From: Avena insularis
Taxonomy: Eukaryota; Streptophyta; Magnoliopsida; Poales; Poaceae
Reading direction: 5' to 3'
NCBI GenBank assembly: GCA_023614405.1
Contig: CM042684.1
Span: 205,908,941 to 205,972,940, forward strand
Length of the DNA stretch: 64,000 nt
How positions within the stretch are numbered: position 1 is the first letter of the stretch; each line of letters starts with the position of its first letter. The notes beneath the pieces were generated by a model that saw nothing but the letters and a program-made list of their open reading frames with translations, did no database searches and was not told where the DNA came from. The position numbers and the translations under genes were made by a program. Shown piece by piece: positions 35,110-47,589 of this stretch.

Positions 35110-37625
35110 TGAAAGGATAGAAATGTCGCCTAGAGGGGGGTGAATAGGCAATTTCAAAACTATTACGGTTTTGGCTTGATAGAATGCGTAATTAAACTAA
35201 CATTTATTTTAAAGCACAAAACCTAAATACACTAGGCTCAACTAAGTGCACCAACAACAAGTTAAGCTAAGCAAGATAGCACAAGATAAATAAACCACAA
35301 GTGATAGGAAAGATATAAGTACTTCAAGCTCGATGGCTATCAGAAGGAAAGTAAGCTCGAGTATAGAGATAACCGAGGCATGCAAAGACGAAGATGTATT
35401 CCCGTGTTCCCTTACAAGTAAGGTACGTCTCGTTGGAGAGGTGTGGGATTCCACCAAGGATTTCCCAACACCACGAAGGCTCACCTTCTTCTCCGAGTCT
35501 ATCCCATGAAGGAATAGGCCATTTCCTTATGTCTAGCTTTTCCTCCACTCCGGAGATGGCAAGCTCCACAACCACTTCACAAGCTCGACGAAGGAGAAGC
35601 CCGGGTCTCTTCACAATCTTCAACGAAGAGGACACCATGGCACCAACCGCCAAGCCAACTAGGAGCTCACAATCTCTCACTCAAACAAATCGTAATGGAG
35701 AGATCAACACTTATGCAAAAAAAGCAAAGCAAGAACACCAAGGGTGTTCAAATCCCTCACTCTAAAATCCCACCAAAGCAACAAGTACTAGGGAGGAATT
35801 ATAGAGGAAGAACAATGGTGGAAGTCAACCAATGACTTCAAGATCTAGATCCAATGGGTTCTCCTCACTTTGAGGAGGAATTGATTGGTGGGGATTGTAG
35901 ATCTAGATATCCCCTTCCAAAGCCCTCAAAAAGATGCAAGAATCATAGGAGGGAAGGGAGAGGAAGCAAGGTCAAGAGGGTCAACAATGTAGGTCAATTT
36001 CGCTAAAGAACACCCAAAAACATTGGGGGGGAAGAACCCCCTTTTATAGGGAAAAGCAAATATGTCCGTTGGAGAGAAAACAACGAAAACTCGGTTTCAA
36101 AGTCGGTTAGACTGACCTCAGAACCGGGAAACTCGGTCCCTAGGCCGGAGGACCGGCCTACAAACCGGAATACCTCTGTTTGCAAAATCGGAATAGACTC
36201 GGTCGCGAAAACTAGAAATTCCGGTTTCAAATCCGGTCTAACCGGCGCTGGCGCCGGACCGTCCGGTGCGGGAGTCGGTTGAACCAGACCCACAACCGGG
36301 ATGAAACAGACTTCACGAAAAACACAATAACTTTTGCATCCGGACTCCGATTTCGATGATCTTGGGATTGTTTTGACGAGGACAACAAGCTCTACAATAT
36401 GGTGCATGAAAACATCATAGTCCAACAAAGGAGGGTAGAACCAAATGAAGAAAGGTATGAAGCCTCCCTATGAGAAGAACCGTCAAAACCTTCAAACTCG
36501 AAAACGCTATAGAAGATGCATACGAATTCCGTTTTCGATGAACTTGGGCTTGTTGAAGAGCTAGCAACAAGCTCAAGAACCTCACATGGAGAAACAACAA
36601 GAAGAAAAAATAGGAAGATGCAAAGTATGCATAGGATTGAGCTCCCTAAGACAATGTGATCAAGTTACCCAACCGAAGGCCCCTCTTGATAGTGCGGCTA
36701 TCTATCCTATAACCCAGTCTCCCAACAACCACCTTGAGACCGGTAAAAGGAAAACCTAGCAAGGCCATACCTATGTCTTGCACATCTTGCTTGATCTTGA
36801 TGACAATGCTTCAAGCTCCATCCAAGCCGGAATGCATCACTTGATCATTGTTGCGTCGTGAAGACTCATAATTTGCTCCCCCATACACCACTATGGGATT
36901 GCTTCATTAAGACATGTCTTCACATGTACATCATCACCAATATGGACGGCAAGATTCAATAAAATGATCTTCTCGAGATGCTTATCTTGAACTTGCCCTT
37001 CTCAACCTTGATGACGATCACCACTTGATGTCATCCTCTCATGTGCTATATGGGATCTTCACTTTTGAAGCATGCCCATGGAAAGATACCTATCCCATAT
37101 AGAAAACGAAAGGCACATATATAATGGGTTAGTTCATGATGCATAAATGACAAGGCTTACCATACCACAAGATGCATGTGGTACATTATTTATGCTTCAT
37201 GTGTTAACCAATTTGAAATCACTCTTCACTCTTTGTATTGGTCAACCAAGTATCTTCTCATGCTCCATATCAATATCTTGAGGTACATAAAGAATTCTTC
37301 ATTTGATTACATGCTCTAAATCTTAGTCAACCATAGCTAAACTAATGAGGCTATCATGACACCGACTTAGCCATATCTTGAATTCTTCTATTGAGATCGC
37401 ACTCTCAAGATCTTGAACATATCATATTATTCTCTTCAATTCGATGACCTTGATGCCAAAACTCAAGGTATATCTTTATCTTCATGGCATACATATTTGA
37501 ATCCAACATATGGACTACAATCATGACCTATGGAATATTCCTTCATATAAAACTCAATGAAAACATTAGTCCATAGGGATTGTCATTAATCACCAAAACC
37601 ACACATAGGGGCAATTACCATTTCA
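35110..37625 (-). repeat. 3' LTR of element G, 2516 bp
   Basis: Plus-strand ends are TGAAAGGATAG and GGTAATTG complement ...ACCATTTCA, i.e. inverted TGAAA/TTTCA. On the minus strand, the purine run GGGGGAGAT (37634-37626) directly precedes the LTR as its polypurine tract. The interior is AT-rich with Pro/Leu-type chance ORFs only. It interrupts the Copia pol at 35109. Confidence 0.8.
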
Positions 37626-40600
37626 ATCTCCCCCATTTTGGTAATTGATGACAATCACAACAAGAGGGTTTATATAATGAATATTAGAAATAAGTACACA
37701 ACTTATCCGAGAATAAGTTGTATACAAGAGGTTGTATTTGATATGGTTAAGTAACACAAAGATACTAGCCCATATCAAAATCGATTCTACTCACACAAAC
37801 TACAACTAATGCAAGAGATGTGAGTAGAACCAACATACATAGAGCAAACTCCCCCACAATATATGCACGTGTGATGAACTTGAATTTCATTGCATACATT
37901 GTCAAGCATAATCTTTGGGAGAGTTTACACTATATATTCAACCATGCAATACATAATAAATATAAAATGCATGAAAGGTAAACACTTAAGAACAAACCAA
38001 TCTTAAGTACAAAACCATTTCCCTTAAAACCCTCTAAACTTCTCCCCCATTGACAACAAGTGCCAAAATGGATGACAAGGTTAGAAGGACAATATAGTGT
38101 GAGTTACTACCCAAGGTGTGCATTACTCGTAATATGAGTGAAATCATATGCACATATCCAATGACGAATACTTGGAGGAAATCAAACTATATTGAGGATC
38201 AAATATTGCTAAAAATTAACAAGGTGAAGAAACTTCAACGGATGAAGCAAGAAATCAAAAGATCCAAATAATCTAATGGACAAATAGTGCTCTAAATGAA
38301 ATAAGGAAGCACCCCAAGGTTCGTGCATAAATTAGTTGTTTCATTTGAATACAATATGCACAAAAATGGAATCCTCACTACCTCTATATCATTTAGAACA
38401 CAACCAAGATACAAGGAGTATAGATATAAATCAATACACTTGTCAAGACAAGCTTAAGTGTAAAAGAAACCAAATATAATATATGAGTGCATGAAGATGC
38501 AATGAAAGTAAATCGAGCACACATAAATCAAGACCTTACCAATACCATCAAAAAACAAGAGGATAAGAGCAAGGATATCAAGGCGGGAGATTTACACTCT
38601 TGTGTATATAAGTTTCTAAGTGGGCAAAACATGAGAATAATCCACAAAGAAACATCCACACATAAGAGGTTAAAAAAATAAGGATACATGATATCCAACA
38701 GGAAGTCATAAGATATACCAAAAAGGATATTTTGCTTAAGTGCATATATAGCCCATGGATCTATTTTCTTCTTATGGTATATCAATGAACTTCACCAAAG
38801 AAAAACAAAAACCTCAAAAACATCACAACTAACACTAAGGGAACTAATGCTAGTTGGGATATTTTGTGAAAGGCAACAAGTATCAAAAGGAAGGATTCAA
38901 TGCAATTTTAACAATATTGCACATGAGAGTACCCTGAGGAATTGATATGCAATAAATTTCTAGAAGGCATATTTGGAATTGGTGAATCATGAACATGATT
39001 TTATATACTCCCCAAAATATGCATCATCTCAAATTACTCACATAAGCAATAAGGATAGAGAAGTCTTTCAAATATCCTTGCAAGAACCACAACATCTACA
39101 AACAAATAAATTCATGCCAATATGTAACCTACAAGAGATTGGATGGAAGAATAGTATGCATAAATAAGATACTTGTTACCGAGATAGCAATGGTATGATG
39201 TAGTAGATAAGAATTCTTCGATCATCCTAGCTTGGCTCAAACTATCATGTGGTGACAACACCTTTCTTATAGATGAGACAAGCATCCATTGCATCTTCAA
39301 TGTACCTAAAACAACATTCAAGTACACCTTTGTCCCTAAACTTATTGGGTCTAAAGTGGTTAGACTAACCACAACACATAGGACATACTCCATAGAAATA
39401 TGTGCATATTAGAGATGAAATTTGAATTCCATGCAAATCATAGCCGTTTAAGGATTTGATGGAGTATGCCCTATATATTGGATCAAAGAAAGCAAAACAT
39501 GATATAAGATATACATTTAGTAAACATGCATGCACGAGACTTTCAAGAACCAACAAAGATATAATCTGGACAAAACACCAAAATGTTCAAGAAGGCATAC
39601 AAGGTGTGACAAAACACATTTGTTGTCCAAACTATATCAAAGAATCAAATCAACACAAGATTTGTTCAACAAAGTTCAACAAATGAACCAAGCAAAAACT
39701 ATTGAGCATAAAAGATGAGATAAAACACAAATTCTCAAAGATTTATCTCATTCAAGCAAATAACATAGAGAAGAAAGAATGAGATAACAAACTCCCAAAA
39801 GAGCAAGGTTTCACAAATAAACCAAACCCTTAACACTTTTCACAATGGCACAAGGTTACGAGAAGAAAAGTTTTGTCTTCCACTAGAAACACATTTGATA
39901 ATAATCAAAAACACCATAAAAGAGATGTTCAAAAGCCAAGGAATACAATGGGAGCCACAACAATTTTTGGAAAGAAAAAAAGGCAATAAGAGGTGAAATC
40001 CAAGGTGAAGATGATCCACAAATGCTACCACACCCAAGTATATCAATTGTCGAAGACAATGAGTGTATTGGAATTTATTTCCGGTGGTATATTGCACGGA
40101 TATTAAAGATAAATCTTCACAATAAAAAGCATAGGATAGGAATAAAAAGATTAAGCACTATGCAAAGATAGAGATTCTTCATAGCTTCAACTAGTCACAC
40201 AATCATGCAAAGAAATGATTATAATAACTTGAAGCAAGTGGTCTCCCAAATAATATATAGAGATATGAATTTGAGGAAGGCCACACCAAGAATTTCTTAC
40301 TCAAGCAAAGACCAAAAAGACAAGCAATAAAAGCTTCTAACAAAAATTAGGACCTTGTTTGAGGTAACATGCCACCTAGAACAAGATAATCAACAATATC
40401 AACTCTAAGTGGCACCACCTCATATGTTCGCATTTCCTAGGATTGTGATATGCAAAAGAAGAATATTACTCCCCCATAATGTGGTATTCAATTTTTCTTA
40501 ATAAGAGGAAAAACAACCTCAACTAGAGATAATTAATGGACATTTAGAATTTGAACTTCTCATGAGTATGACACACCACATAGTGAATAGATAAGCTTGA

Positions 40601-41051
40601 AATATAAATACTAAGTGGTATTACTCATGTGCACACATTTTAAGGTTTGAGAGATGCACGGGGCATATCACTCCCCTAGAATGGGATGTTCCATTAACCT
40701 CTCAAAAAGAGCCAAATAAGATAACCCACAAAGAAACATTAGAGGCTCAAAACAAAACACACGAGTAAATGATGTGCCAAACACCTATACATACTTGAAT
40801 ACACAAAATAAGAAAGCATGAGGCACAACAAATACAAACACATACTTGGTACAAAACCAAAAACATGTAAAGGGGCAAGTAACTTCCAATATAAAAGAGC
40901 TGAGTTCGAGTTACCACAAAGAGGCACATTGGGTATATGGTAGGGAGATGATAATCCTTATAACTTGGTTTGATCAATTATAATATATGAAGATCCCTTA
41001 ATTCTTCATGAGTTATACAAGTCTCCAATGCCCTCCACAAACACCTATTGA
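37626..41051. other. Non-coding internal region of element G
   Basis: Over 3.4 kb without a recognisable pol motif. The plus strand is rich in A and C with few G or T runs, a steady strand bias. Only short chance ORFs are seen. In autonomous relatives this place would hold protease, integrase, RT and RNase H. Confidence 0.55.
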
Positions 41052-43246
41052 TCAAGTTTGAGCTTGTTCGTCCCCAACCAAGTTGGGTCCTAAGAGGTTA
41101 GTCACAATAGGCTTGGCAACCCAAATGGTTCTTTTCTTGACACCACTTTGAGTTCCAACAAATTTGGCAAACACGTTGCCATCCTTATCCTTCCCAAGGT
41201 AATAATCATCATCAATAATGATAGGGTTAGATAAGGTACTGTTTGAACATGAAGAGGCAAAGTGCCCCTTCACACGACATATGTAGCTACAAGTGCTCCC
41301 CTTTTTATTCTTCATTAATTTCTTGGCTTGGGGAGTCTTATATTGATTCTTCTTAGGAAGTGGCCTAGCTTCAACTTGAGGTTGAGAATGGGCTTGACCT
41401 TGAACTTGTGGCCGCTTCCCTTGTTGCTTCTCATCCAAGTGCTTTTTCTACAATGGAAAAGATCTTACATGATGTCCTACAACCTTGCACTTGAAGCAAA
41501 TAATCTTGGCCCAATCCTTGACTTGGTCTTGGCCCTTCTTCTTGTTGCTGTTGGACTTGTTCTTGTTATTGGAGTTGAATCCAAGTCCATTTTTATCATT
41601 GGGGTATTTTTGCACACTCAAAATATTATCGAGTGTGGATTTGCCTTCATGACTCTTTTCCAAGTCTTTCTTCAAAGAAGTGACTTAGGCCTTGAGCTCT
41701 TTGATTTCCTCTACATGGTTAGTAGAAATAGAGGTACTAGAGGAAGTAGAAGCTTCATTGTTAGAGCAACAAGGCAAAGCAAGTAATCGAACACAAGGTT
41801 TATCACTAGTATGACTAGAGGGATCACTAGGACTAGCACATGGCAAAATAGCATTTTGAGTAGAAGTTGTGCTAATGTCCAAAAGAGGCTCACAAGATGT
41901 TACCTTAGTGATATTTGCCTCATGAGCTAATTTTCACCCATCATAGGAGATTAGAAGATCATTATGAGAGGCCAAGAGCTTTTCATGACTTTCTTCCAAT
42001 TTCCCATAATTGCTAGTTAGCAACAAAAGTTGAGCCCTTAGCTCAACATTCTCCTTTAGGGTAGATGCTTCACAAGAAGTAGAGTTAGTAGCACTAGCAT
42101 CATTAATATATTTTTCCTTTTCAAGCTCATAACATTCATTTTTTGTATGAGGAGACAATTAGTGTGCTTCTCCTCGACAATATCTTACCTAAGGAGATTG
42201 AATCTCCGACTCCCATCATCAAGTTGGAAATCCAACTCCTCTATGGTTTCCGTTTGTTTAGTTATGGTGTCCATAAAGTGTTTGAGACAAGCAACAACCT
42301 TATTATTACCACAAAGAGAGGTACACAAAAAGGTCAACTCAACCACAAGAGCACTAGTATCCTCATCAAGGTCATCATCACTATCATCATTATCATTGCT
42401 ATTATCTAGAGAAGATATGTTGGGATCCAAAGTAGGAGATACCTTTGATCCTCTTGCCATAAGGCACATGTGAGAACGGGAGGATGAAGATGAGGATATT
42501 CTTGAATCTTCATTCATGATCGTGTCTTGCTCCATAGGGTGTTTGATTTCCTCTACATTGTTAGATACACAACTAGAGGAAATAGAAGAATTTTGTTTAT
42601 TGGAACAAGGAAAATCAAGCATATCACCTACACTAGTACTCAAATAATTTCTAGATAACATGGAAGGACTAGCAACACAAGGGGATATATAATTATCATT
42701 GCAAGAAGTGCTTAAGTCCAAACTCTCTACACCATTAGCATTTATAGAACATGAAAAATTGGTGTAAAGAGAACCACTACCATCATTACATATGATTTCT
42801 TCACTCACCATGCCATTACCTTGTGACTTGTCACATGTAGGTGAAGTGGAGGGAATTGAAATCTCATCGCGGCCGGAGGTGGAAGCCACTTGGAGATCTT
42901 CATGATGTGAAGGAGAAGAGAGCTCCTCAGAGATACCACCGACCCTAGGAGAAATGGAACCACCAAATATTTATTTAACCTTGGTCCACATCTCATGAGA
43001 TGACTTGCGCTTCACAATCGTCAAGAACAAATTAACTGTGGGGCTCAAGGAGAAAAAGAGCTTATTAGATACTTGAGCTTCGAGATGTAATTGAGGATCC
43101 ATCGGAGAAAAAAAACCTACATCTAGAAACCGCTCAATATTTGGACACAAGGTCCGAAGATTACAAAGCAAGCAAATTCTCCACAAAATATAATCTGTCC
43201 CATCAAAGATAATTGTGTCGTTGTGCACTATACTACTAGCCGACAT
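41052..43246 (-). pseudogene. Copia-type gag of element G
   Basis: The start at 43246 (MSASSIVHNDTIIFDGTDY) is followed by LWRICLLCNLRTLCPNIERFL, the N-terminal gag block of Copia elements that begins FxGxxYxxW. A long Ser/Asn/Asp-rich and coiled region follows. The first knuckle near 41490 reads CFKCKVVGHHVRSF, with Phe in place of the last Cys. The second near 41285 reads CSYICRVKGHFASSC. The end near 41052 has VFAKFVGTQSGVKKRTIWV, a phrase usual just downstream of gag knuckles in these elements. Stops near 42970, 42160, 41933 and 41684 and a frameshift split the gene. Copia gag is the capsid and RNA-binding protein. Confidence 0.75.
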
Positions 43247-43288
43247 CTTTACACTCTAGGCGGTGAAGCCTAAACAAGGAGAGAACTT

Positions 43289-43300
43289 GCTCTGATACCA
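43289..43300 (-). promoter_or_regulatory. Primer-binding site of element G
   Basis: GCTCTGATACCA is TGGTATCAGAGC on the minus strand, the iMet tRNA complement, 2 bp from the right LTR. Confidence 0.9.
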
Positions 43301-43302
43301 AT

Positions 43303-43600
43303 TGAAAGGATAGAGATGTCGCCTAGAGGGGGGGTGAATAGGCAATTTCAAAACTATTACGGTTTTGGCTTGATAGAATGCGGAATTAAACTAACGTTTA
43401 TTTTACAAGCACAAAACCCAAATACACTAGGCTCAACTAAGTGCACAAACAACAAGTCAAGATAAGAAAGATAGCACAAGATAAATAAACCACAAGTGAT
43501 AGGCAAGATATAAGTACTTCAAGCTCGATGGCTATCACAAGGAAAGTAAGCTTGGGTATAGAGATAACCGAGGCATGCAGAGACGAATATGTATTCCCGT
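43303..43600 (-). repeat. 5' LTR of element G, first 298 bp only
   Basis: Colinear with 35110-35410 and then cut inside GTATTCCCGT, where the left LTR continues with GTTCCCTTAC. The cut is the left edge of element H. Confidence 0.85.
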
Positions 43601-45298
43601 TGATATGGGGTGGCCCGATCTTCTCAGCAAGCTTTTGTCGATGGCGATGGTGGATGATAGATAACTAGTGCGTAGCTATGATCTCTCCCGCTTGATCCCT
43701 GATGCCAATGCAACAGCTCTCGAACCTTGTAGGATATTCACAACACCACACTCTTGCGCACGCAGCCGTGACCATGAACGGTAGTATGCAATCTGCTAAT
43801 TCCCAATGGAACAACAAATCACACTCAATTATAGTTGGTAGATTCGAACACAGGGTAATTCCAGAGATTCTATGAAAGAAACATCTCCAAAATATTTTAA
43901 CGTGGTCTAAAACCTAACTTGTGATGGCTACGGAGGTTTATATGAGGGCTAGGGCATCCTCCCCTCTGAACGGGCCGAAAAACAGCCATATCTTGGCCCA
44001 AACTGACCCAGTTTGACTCAAACTGATACATACCGACCCATAGATGAGTTCGGCTTACTTGGCGCGCAGGCCATATGTCGTGGTGCACCTCAAACGTGTC
44101 CTGGTGCGCCACATATCTCTCTTGATCATGCTTGCTCTCCTTATTGCCTCCTAATGCATCTTCCATCTCTCGGTCGCCTTCCTCCCTCTCCTCCCGCTGG
44201 CGCTAGTCCGATAGATGCCAAATCTAGTCAAACAATAACACCATGATTTAGGTAGTATAAAGCTCTTATAAATCAAAGTATCATGTCCAACTAGGAACGA
44301 ATTCACCTTGTGATATTTTTCAACGAGGCTCACTATTCCTTTCCAGTTCAAACACTCGAAATCAGCATGATCCATGATTGTATCCTCATCATCCTCCCTT
44401 TCTTCAAGAAAAGCCGTCCTCGGCGTTGGGTAAGATGAAAGTGGAAGAAACAAAAAGAACAATGTGTACGCAAAGTATATATATAACATGTTGTATTATT
44501 GCTGTTCACATAAAAAATATGTCCAATATACATAAAGCAACTTAAATTGCAGGTATAAGTGAAGTACAAAGAATCATAATCATGGTGAGAAACAAATAGA
44601 TATATAGTCTTGTTGTTCAATATTAAATTCAGTTTTCTCAAAGAAGATCTATGATCAAATTTGTGAACAAGATCAAACCAATTTAGTATGTGTGAAAACC
44701 AAATTGATTCATGCCATGCTTCAACTACGCTACTCTGATTATTATGAACATGATCATGTTGTCCAGTATGTAAAATACAACTCAATTTGAAAATATAAGT
44801 GAAGTATAAAGCATTAGCACAACTAGACAACGAATTTTGGGACAAACACAACGAATATAAAAACTTGGGTTCTATTCTAGCAAGATTACAACGATCCAAC
44901 ATAGGTAAAATTACTTGTGTTGGGTGCATTATATCAACTAGATCTGACTTTAGTTTCATATTATCACAAATTTTAGCATATATCCCACAACACAAAGTCA
45001 TCGACACATAACATGTATGGCTGAAAACAGCATGTTTCAGTTCAGCGATTCTATCACAAGTAATGCATATGTGATCCACAAGAAAATTTTCATGCATGCT
45101 ATATTCAATCAGATTGAAAGTGAAACAAGGAGAATATGTGCTAGAATTCAGAAATGAAATTTCAGAAATCTTATCCAGAACACTACTCATATTCATAGGT
45201 TCATTTAGCATGATGGAATACACAATATCAGTAGGAGGTATTCGAGCAAGTATTTTCCTTATGTGTTATCAGTACCACATGATCAAAATTAGAATTTG
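43601..45298 (-). mobile_element. Truncated Gypsy element H (D/E family relative)
   Basis: A complete LTR (43601-44391, 791 bp) with plus-strand ends TGATATGGGGTGGC and ...TATCCTCATCA, then a polypurine tract (complement of TCCTCCCTTTCTTC) and about 0.9 kb of internal sequence. The rest of the internal region and the other LTR are absent. On the minus strand, a frame at 44489-44151 passes from internal sequence (PRTAFLEER) into the LTR (EDDEDTIMDHADFECLN) without a stop. Confidence 0.75.
44348..45223 (-). CDS. 291-codon ORF of unknown function in element H
   Basis: It is the longest open frame in H, rich in Cys, His, Phe, Tyr, Leu and Ser with no domain that I recognise. Its end overlaps, in another frame, the LTR-spanning ORF. 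It may be a real reading frame of a non-autonomous element or a chance effect of T-rich sequence on this strand. The absence of Lys/Glu-rich segments and of known motifs makes coding doubtful. Confidence 0.25.
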   Translation of the reverse strand: MYSIMLNEPMNMSSVLDKISEISFLNSSTYSPCFTFNLIEYSMHENFLVDHICITCDRIAELKHAVFSHTCYVSMTLCCGIYAKICDNMKLKSDLVDIMHPTQVILPMLDRCNLARIEPKFLYSLCLSQNSLSSCANALYFTYIFKLSCILHTGQHDHVHNNQSSVVEAWHESIWFSHILNWFDLVHKFDHRSSLRKLNLILNNKTIYLFVSHHDYDSLYFTYTCNLSCFMYIGHIFYVNSNNTTCYIYTLRTHCSFCFFHFHLTQRRGRLFLKKGRMMRIQSWIMLISSV

Positions 45299-45360
45299 GT
45301 AAACTATCACACGCCTCGAGGACCCCCTCATGACGTACTTGTCATCAATCCGACGACAGT

Positions 45361-45377
45361 TGGCGCCCACCATGGGG
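45361..45377 (+). promoter_or_regulatory. Primer-binding site of element I, overlapping the gag start
   Basis: TGGCGCCCACCATGGGG follows the LTR end ...CCGACGACAGT. This PBS form is common in grass Gypsy elements; I do not assign the tRNA. The ATG inside it (45372) is the most probable gag start. Confidence 0.7.
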
Positions 45378-47000
45378 AAGGTGAGCTTCAGATCTGCGTT
45401 CCGAGCGGAATCTGCAAGAATCGGAATCGGCGAGACTATCGCCGTCGGTCGCATCCTCTACGCCAGCAACATCCCTCTCATCGTTCTCGACGAGACTTGG
45501 ATTCCGGCTAGGGAGGCCGTGACTGCCTACACAATCATGTCTTTTGGCGAGATTGATGTTTACATCGGTTTTGCTGAACCTGCCCCACCCACCCCAGCAG
45601 TGATGATAGAGGCAGAAGAACCTTCTGGATCCCCTCTGTCCGTGGAGGCGGCAGAGTTCCGGATCTCAGAAAACCCTAATTCCACCCAGCCCGCACCAGT
45701 TGCGGAGATAGTGGAGAAATCTGAGCCTGAGGAAAACCTAGCGGTCAAAGTCGAATCTAGAGTGGATCTCCTTGGAGAAGCCGGATCCTGGATCGACCCA
45801 CCCGCGGAAGTCGAAATCCAGGAGGAGAATGTCAACGACACTAATTCCGGCTCTGATGATGCCGGGACAGACATGCCTATCCTAAGGTACACACTGCGAC
45901 GTATGATAATGCAAGATGCAAGCACAAATGCAATTATCGAGAGCATCAAAAGTTTCGACAAAGCTGATCGCGAGAGCTGCAGGTACCTCAGGAAGCACGC
46001 GTCGCACTTCGTTGGATATGTGGGATCCGAATCCGGCTCTACCGATGTTGGAGAAAACACCGACTCTGTGCTGGAGGCAATTGGAACAAACGCCGACGTA
46101 CCCGCATCCTCGGATGAGTCGATGACGTCAGCGGATTTCCGAAAGTTCTCCGTGGAATACGAAGAGGAGTATAACTCCAAAGCTGCAGAGGAAGGAGAAG
46201 CCATGGATGAAGGATCCAGGGAACACTCTCCCAAAGCGCAGGATGACATGGAAGTCGGAGACAATCCCGAAGTCCAGATGTCCGAAAGTACCGATCAGAG
46301 CTTGACTCCGGGAAACAGACCCAAAGCCGTCTTTGCTACCAGCGCTGCCAAGAAGGCAAAGAAGAAGAACAAGACCCCGTCAAAAGACCCTCTGACTGAG
46401 GAGGTGATTGCCGAGGAATATGAGGAAGACTCGGATGGAGCACTTATCCCAGAAGAGACGAAAAAAGAGGAATCGGTGGATGCACACGTGATCACTGAAG
46501 GTGCACGTAAACTCATCGATGCTGCATTAACCACACCTATCCCTACAGCTGCAGAACTTACTGCTGAAGAGCTGGACGAAAGGGCCCAAGCCCTAGAAGC
46601 ACGTCGTCAACAACTCCTGGATGAAGCTAAAAACATCGAGGGGGAAAAGAAACGCATGGCAACTAAGGATTACATGTCTCGGTTGCATCAGAAGACACGG
46701 AAACGTTACACAGGTGACGGTAAATTTCCGAAAGTGCACAGGGTCCTCTTTGAAGGAGATCCAGGGATGCCTCGTCTCGACAGCAAAGGAGATCTGGTGT
46801 ACCCAACATCGGTACAGAACACTGTCGCAGCTCGAGATATCCTGTCAAATAACCCAGGCCCAGAACAGGTTCGATTGGGCATCATGCTACTCACCAAGGG
46901 TCTGGAGCAACAAATGGCTGCGAAATCCGGAAGTGGAAAACTGGTCTCCAAATCCGACCAATGTCACACGGACTCAGCCTGGAATGATATAAGGCCCTAG
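45372..47000 (+). pseudogene. gag N-terminal region of element I
   Basis: The start ATG lies in the PBS and gives MGKVSFRSAFRAESARIG. The preceding ATG at 45330 would begin in LTR sequence and is not favoured. The 540-odd residues are acidic, Glu/Ser/Asp-rich, with Lys-rich AAKKAKKKNK near 46350 and a helical DERAQALEARRQQLLDEAKN region near 46570. The frame closes at 47000. Sequence to about 47590 is shifted and damaged before the gag core resumes. The role is that of the structural polyprotein; the acidic N-terminal extension has no function known to me. Confidence 0.75.
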
Positions 47001-47589
47001 CGTGTTCCGGAATAGCATCACCGTTCCGACCGACAGGAAGACAACTACTCCAGAACCGGATCATCAGGACAGCATCACAGACCTCCACGTGACTGGAGCA
47101 ACGTCGCTCCAGCGACCGAACAAGAGGCCATTGCTGCACTGTATTCGAGGAATCCTCCCCGACGTGAGTCAAACGATTAAAGGGGAGAAGATAAAGAGAA
47201 ACGTCGGGAGGGGGATTGTCAAAAAATGCCACCTCCTAGACACGCAAGCCGTCCGACTGAGCCTCACCGTATTGGGAACGACGAAAACCATGCCAGGGCA
47301 AGCCGGTAGGGGGCTCGTCGTAGTAAAGACCCTCCCCGGAACCGGAATAATGACGCTCCGGATGGAGGCCGGCGAACAGCCGGAAACAATCCAGCTGCCC
47401 CACCCTCTCCACCAAGTAGTCATCACAACGGCTCTTATGGAGGACAAGGAGGACGACGTGGCGGAGGAGGTGGTGGCATAAGCCGAAGTCCGGCTCCAAG
47501 GCACCGTAGCCACAACCGACATTCGGGACAATCTCTATCCCCGAACGACGCAAGACATAGGATCAACTCCAACATAGAGGCACGACGCT

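Larger units (their letters stand above)
35110..43600 (-). mobile_element. LTR element G, minus strand, gag only, right LTR cut
   Basis: The left LTR (35110-37625) and the start of the right LTR (43303-43600) share TGAAAGGATAGARATGTCGC and the following roughly 300 bp. The PBS on the minus strand at 43289-43300 fixes the orientation. Gag with two zinc knuckles is of Copia type, suggesting a SIRE/Maximus-like lineage (inference). The 3.4 kb between gag and the left LTR show no protease, integrase or RT, so the element is a non-autonomous, LARD-like derivative. The right LTR ends abruptly at 43600 where element H begins, and the missing 2.2 kb does not appear to the right. Confidence 0.8.

Noticed and set aside
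45560..46264. Minus-strand ORF of 234 codons over gag of I
   Set aside because: Mirror of an acidic Glu/Ser-rich gag; Ser-rich composition is what the reverse strand of such a gene gives.
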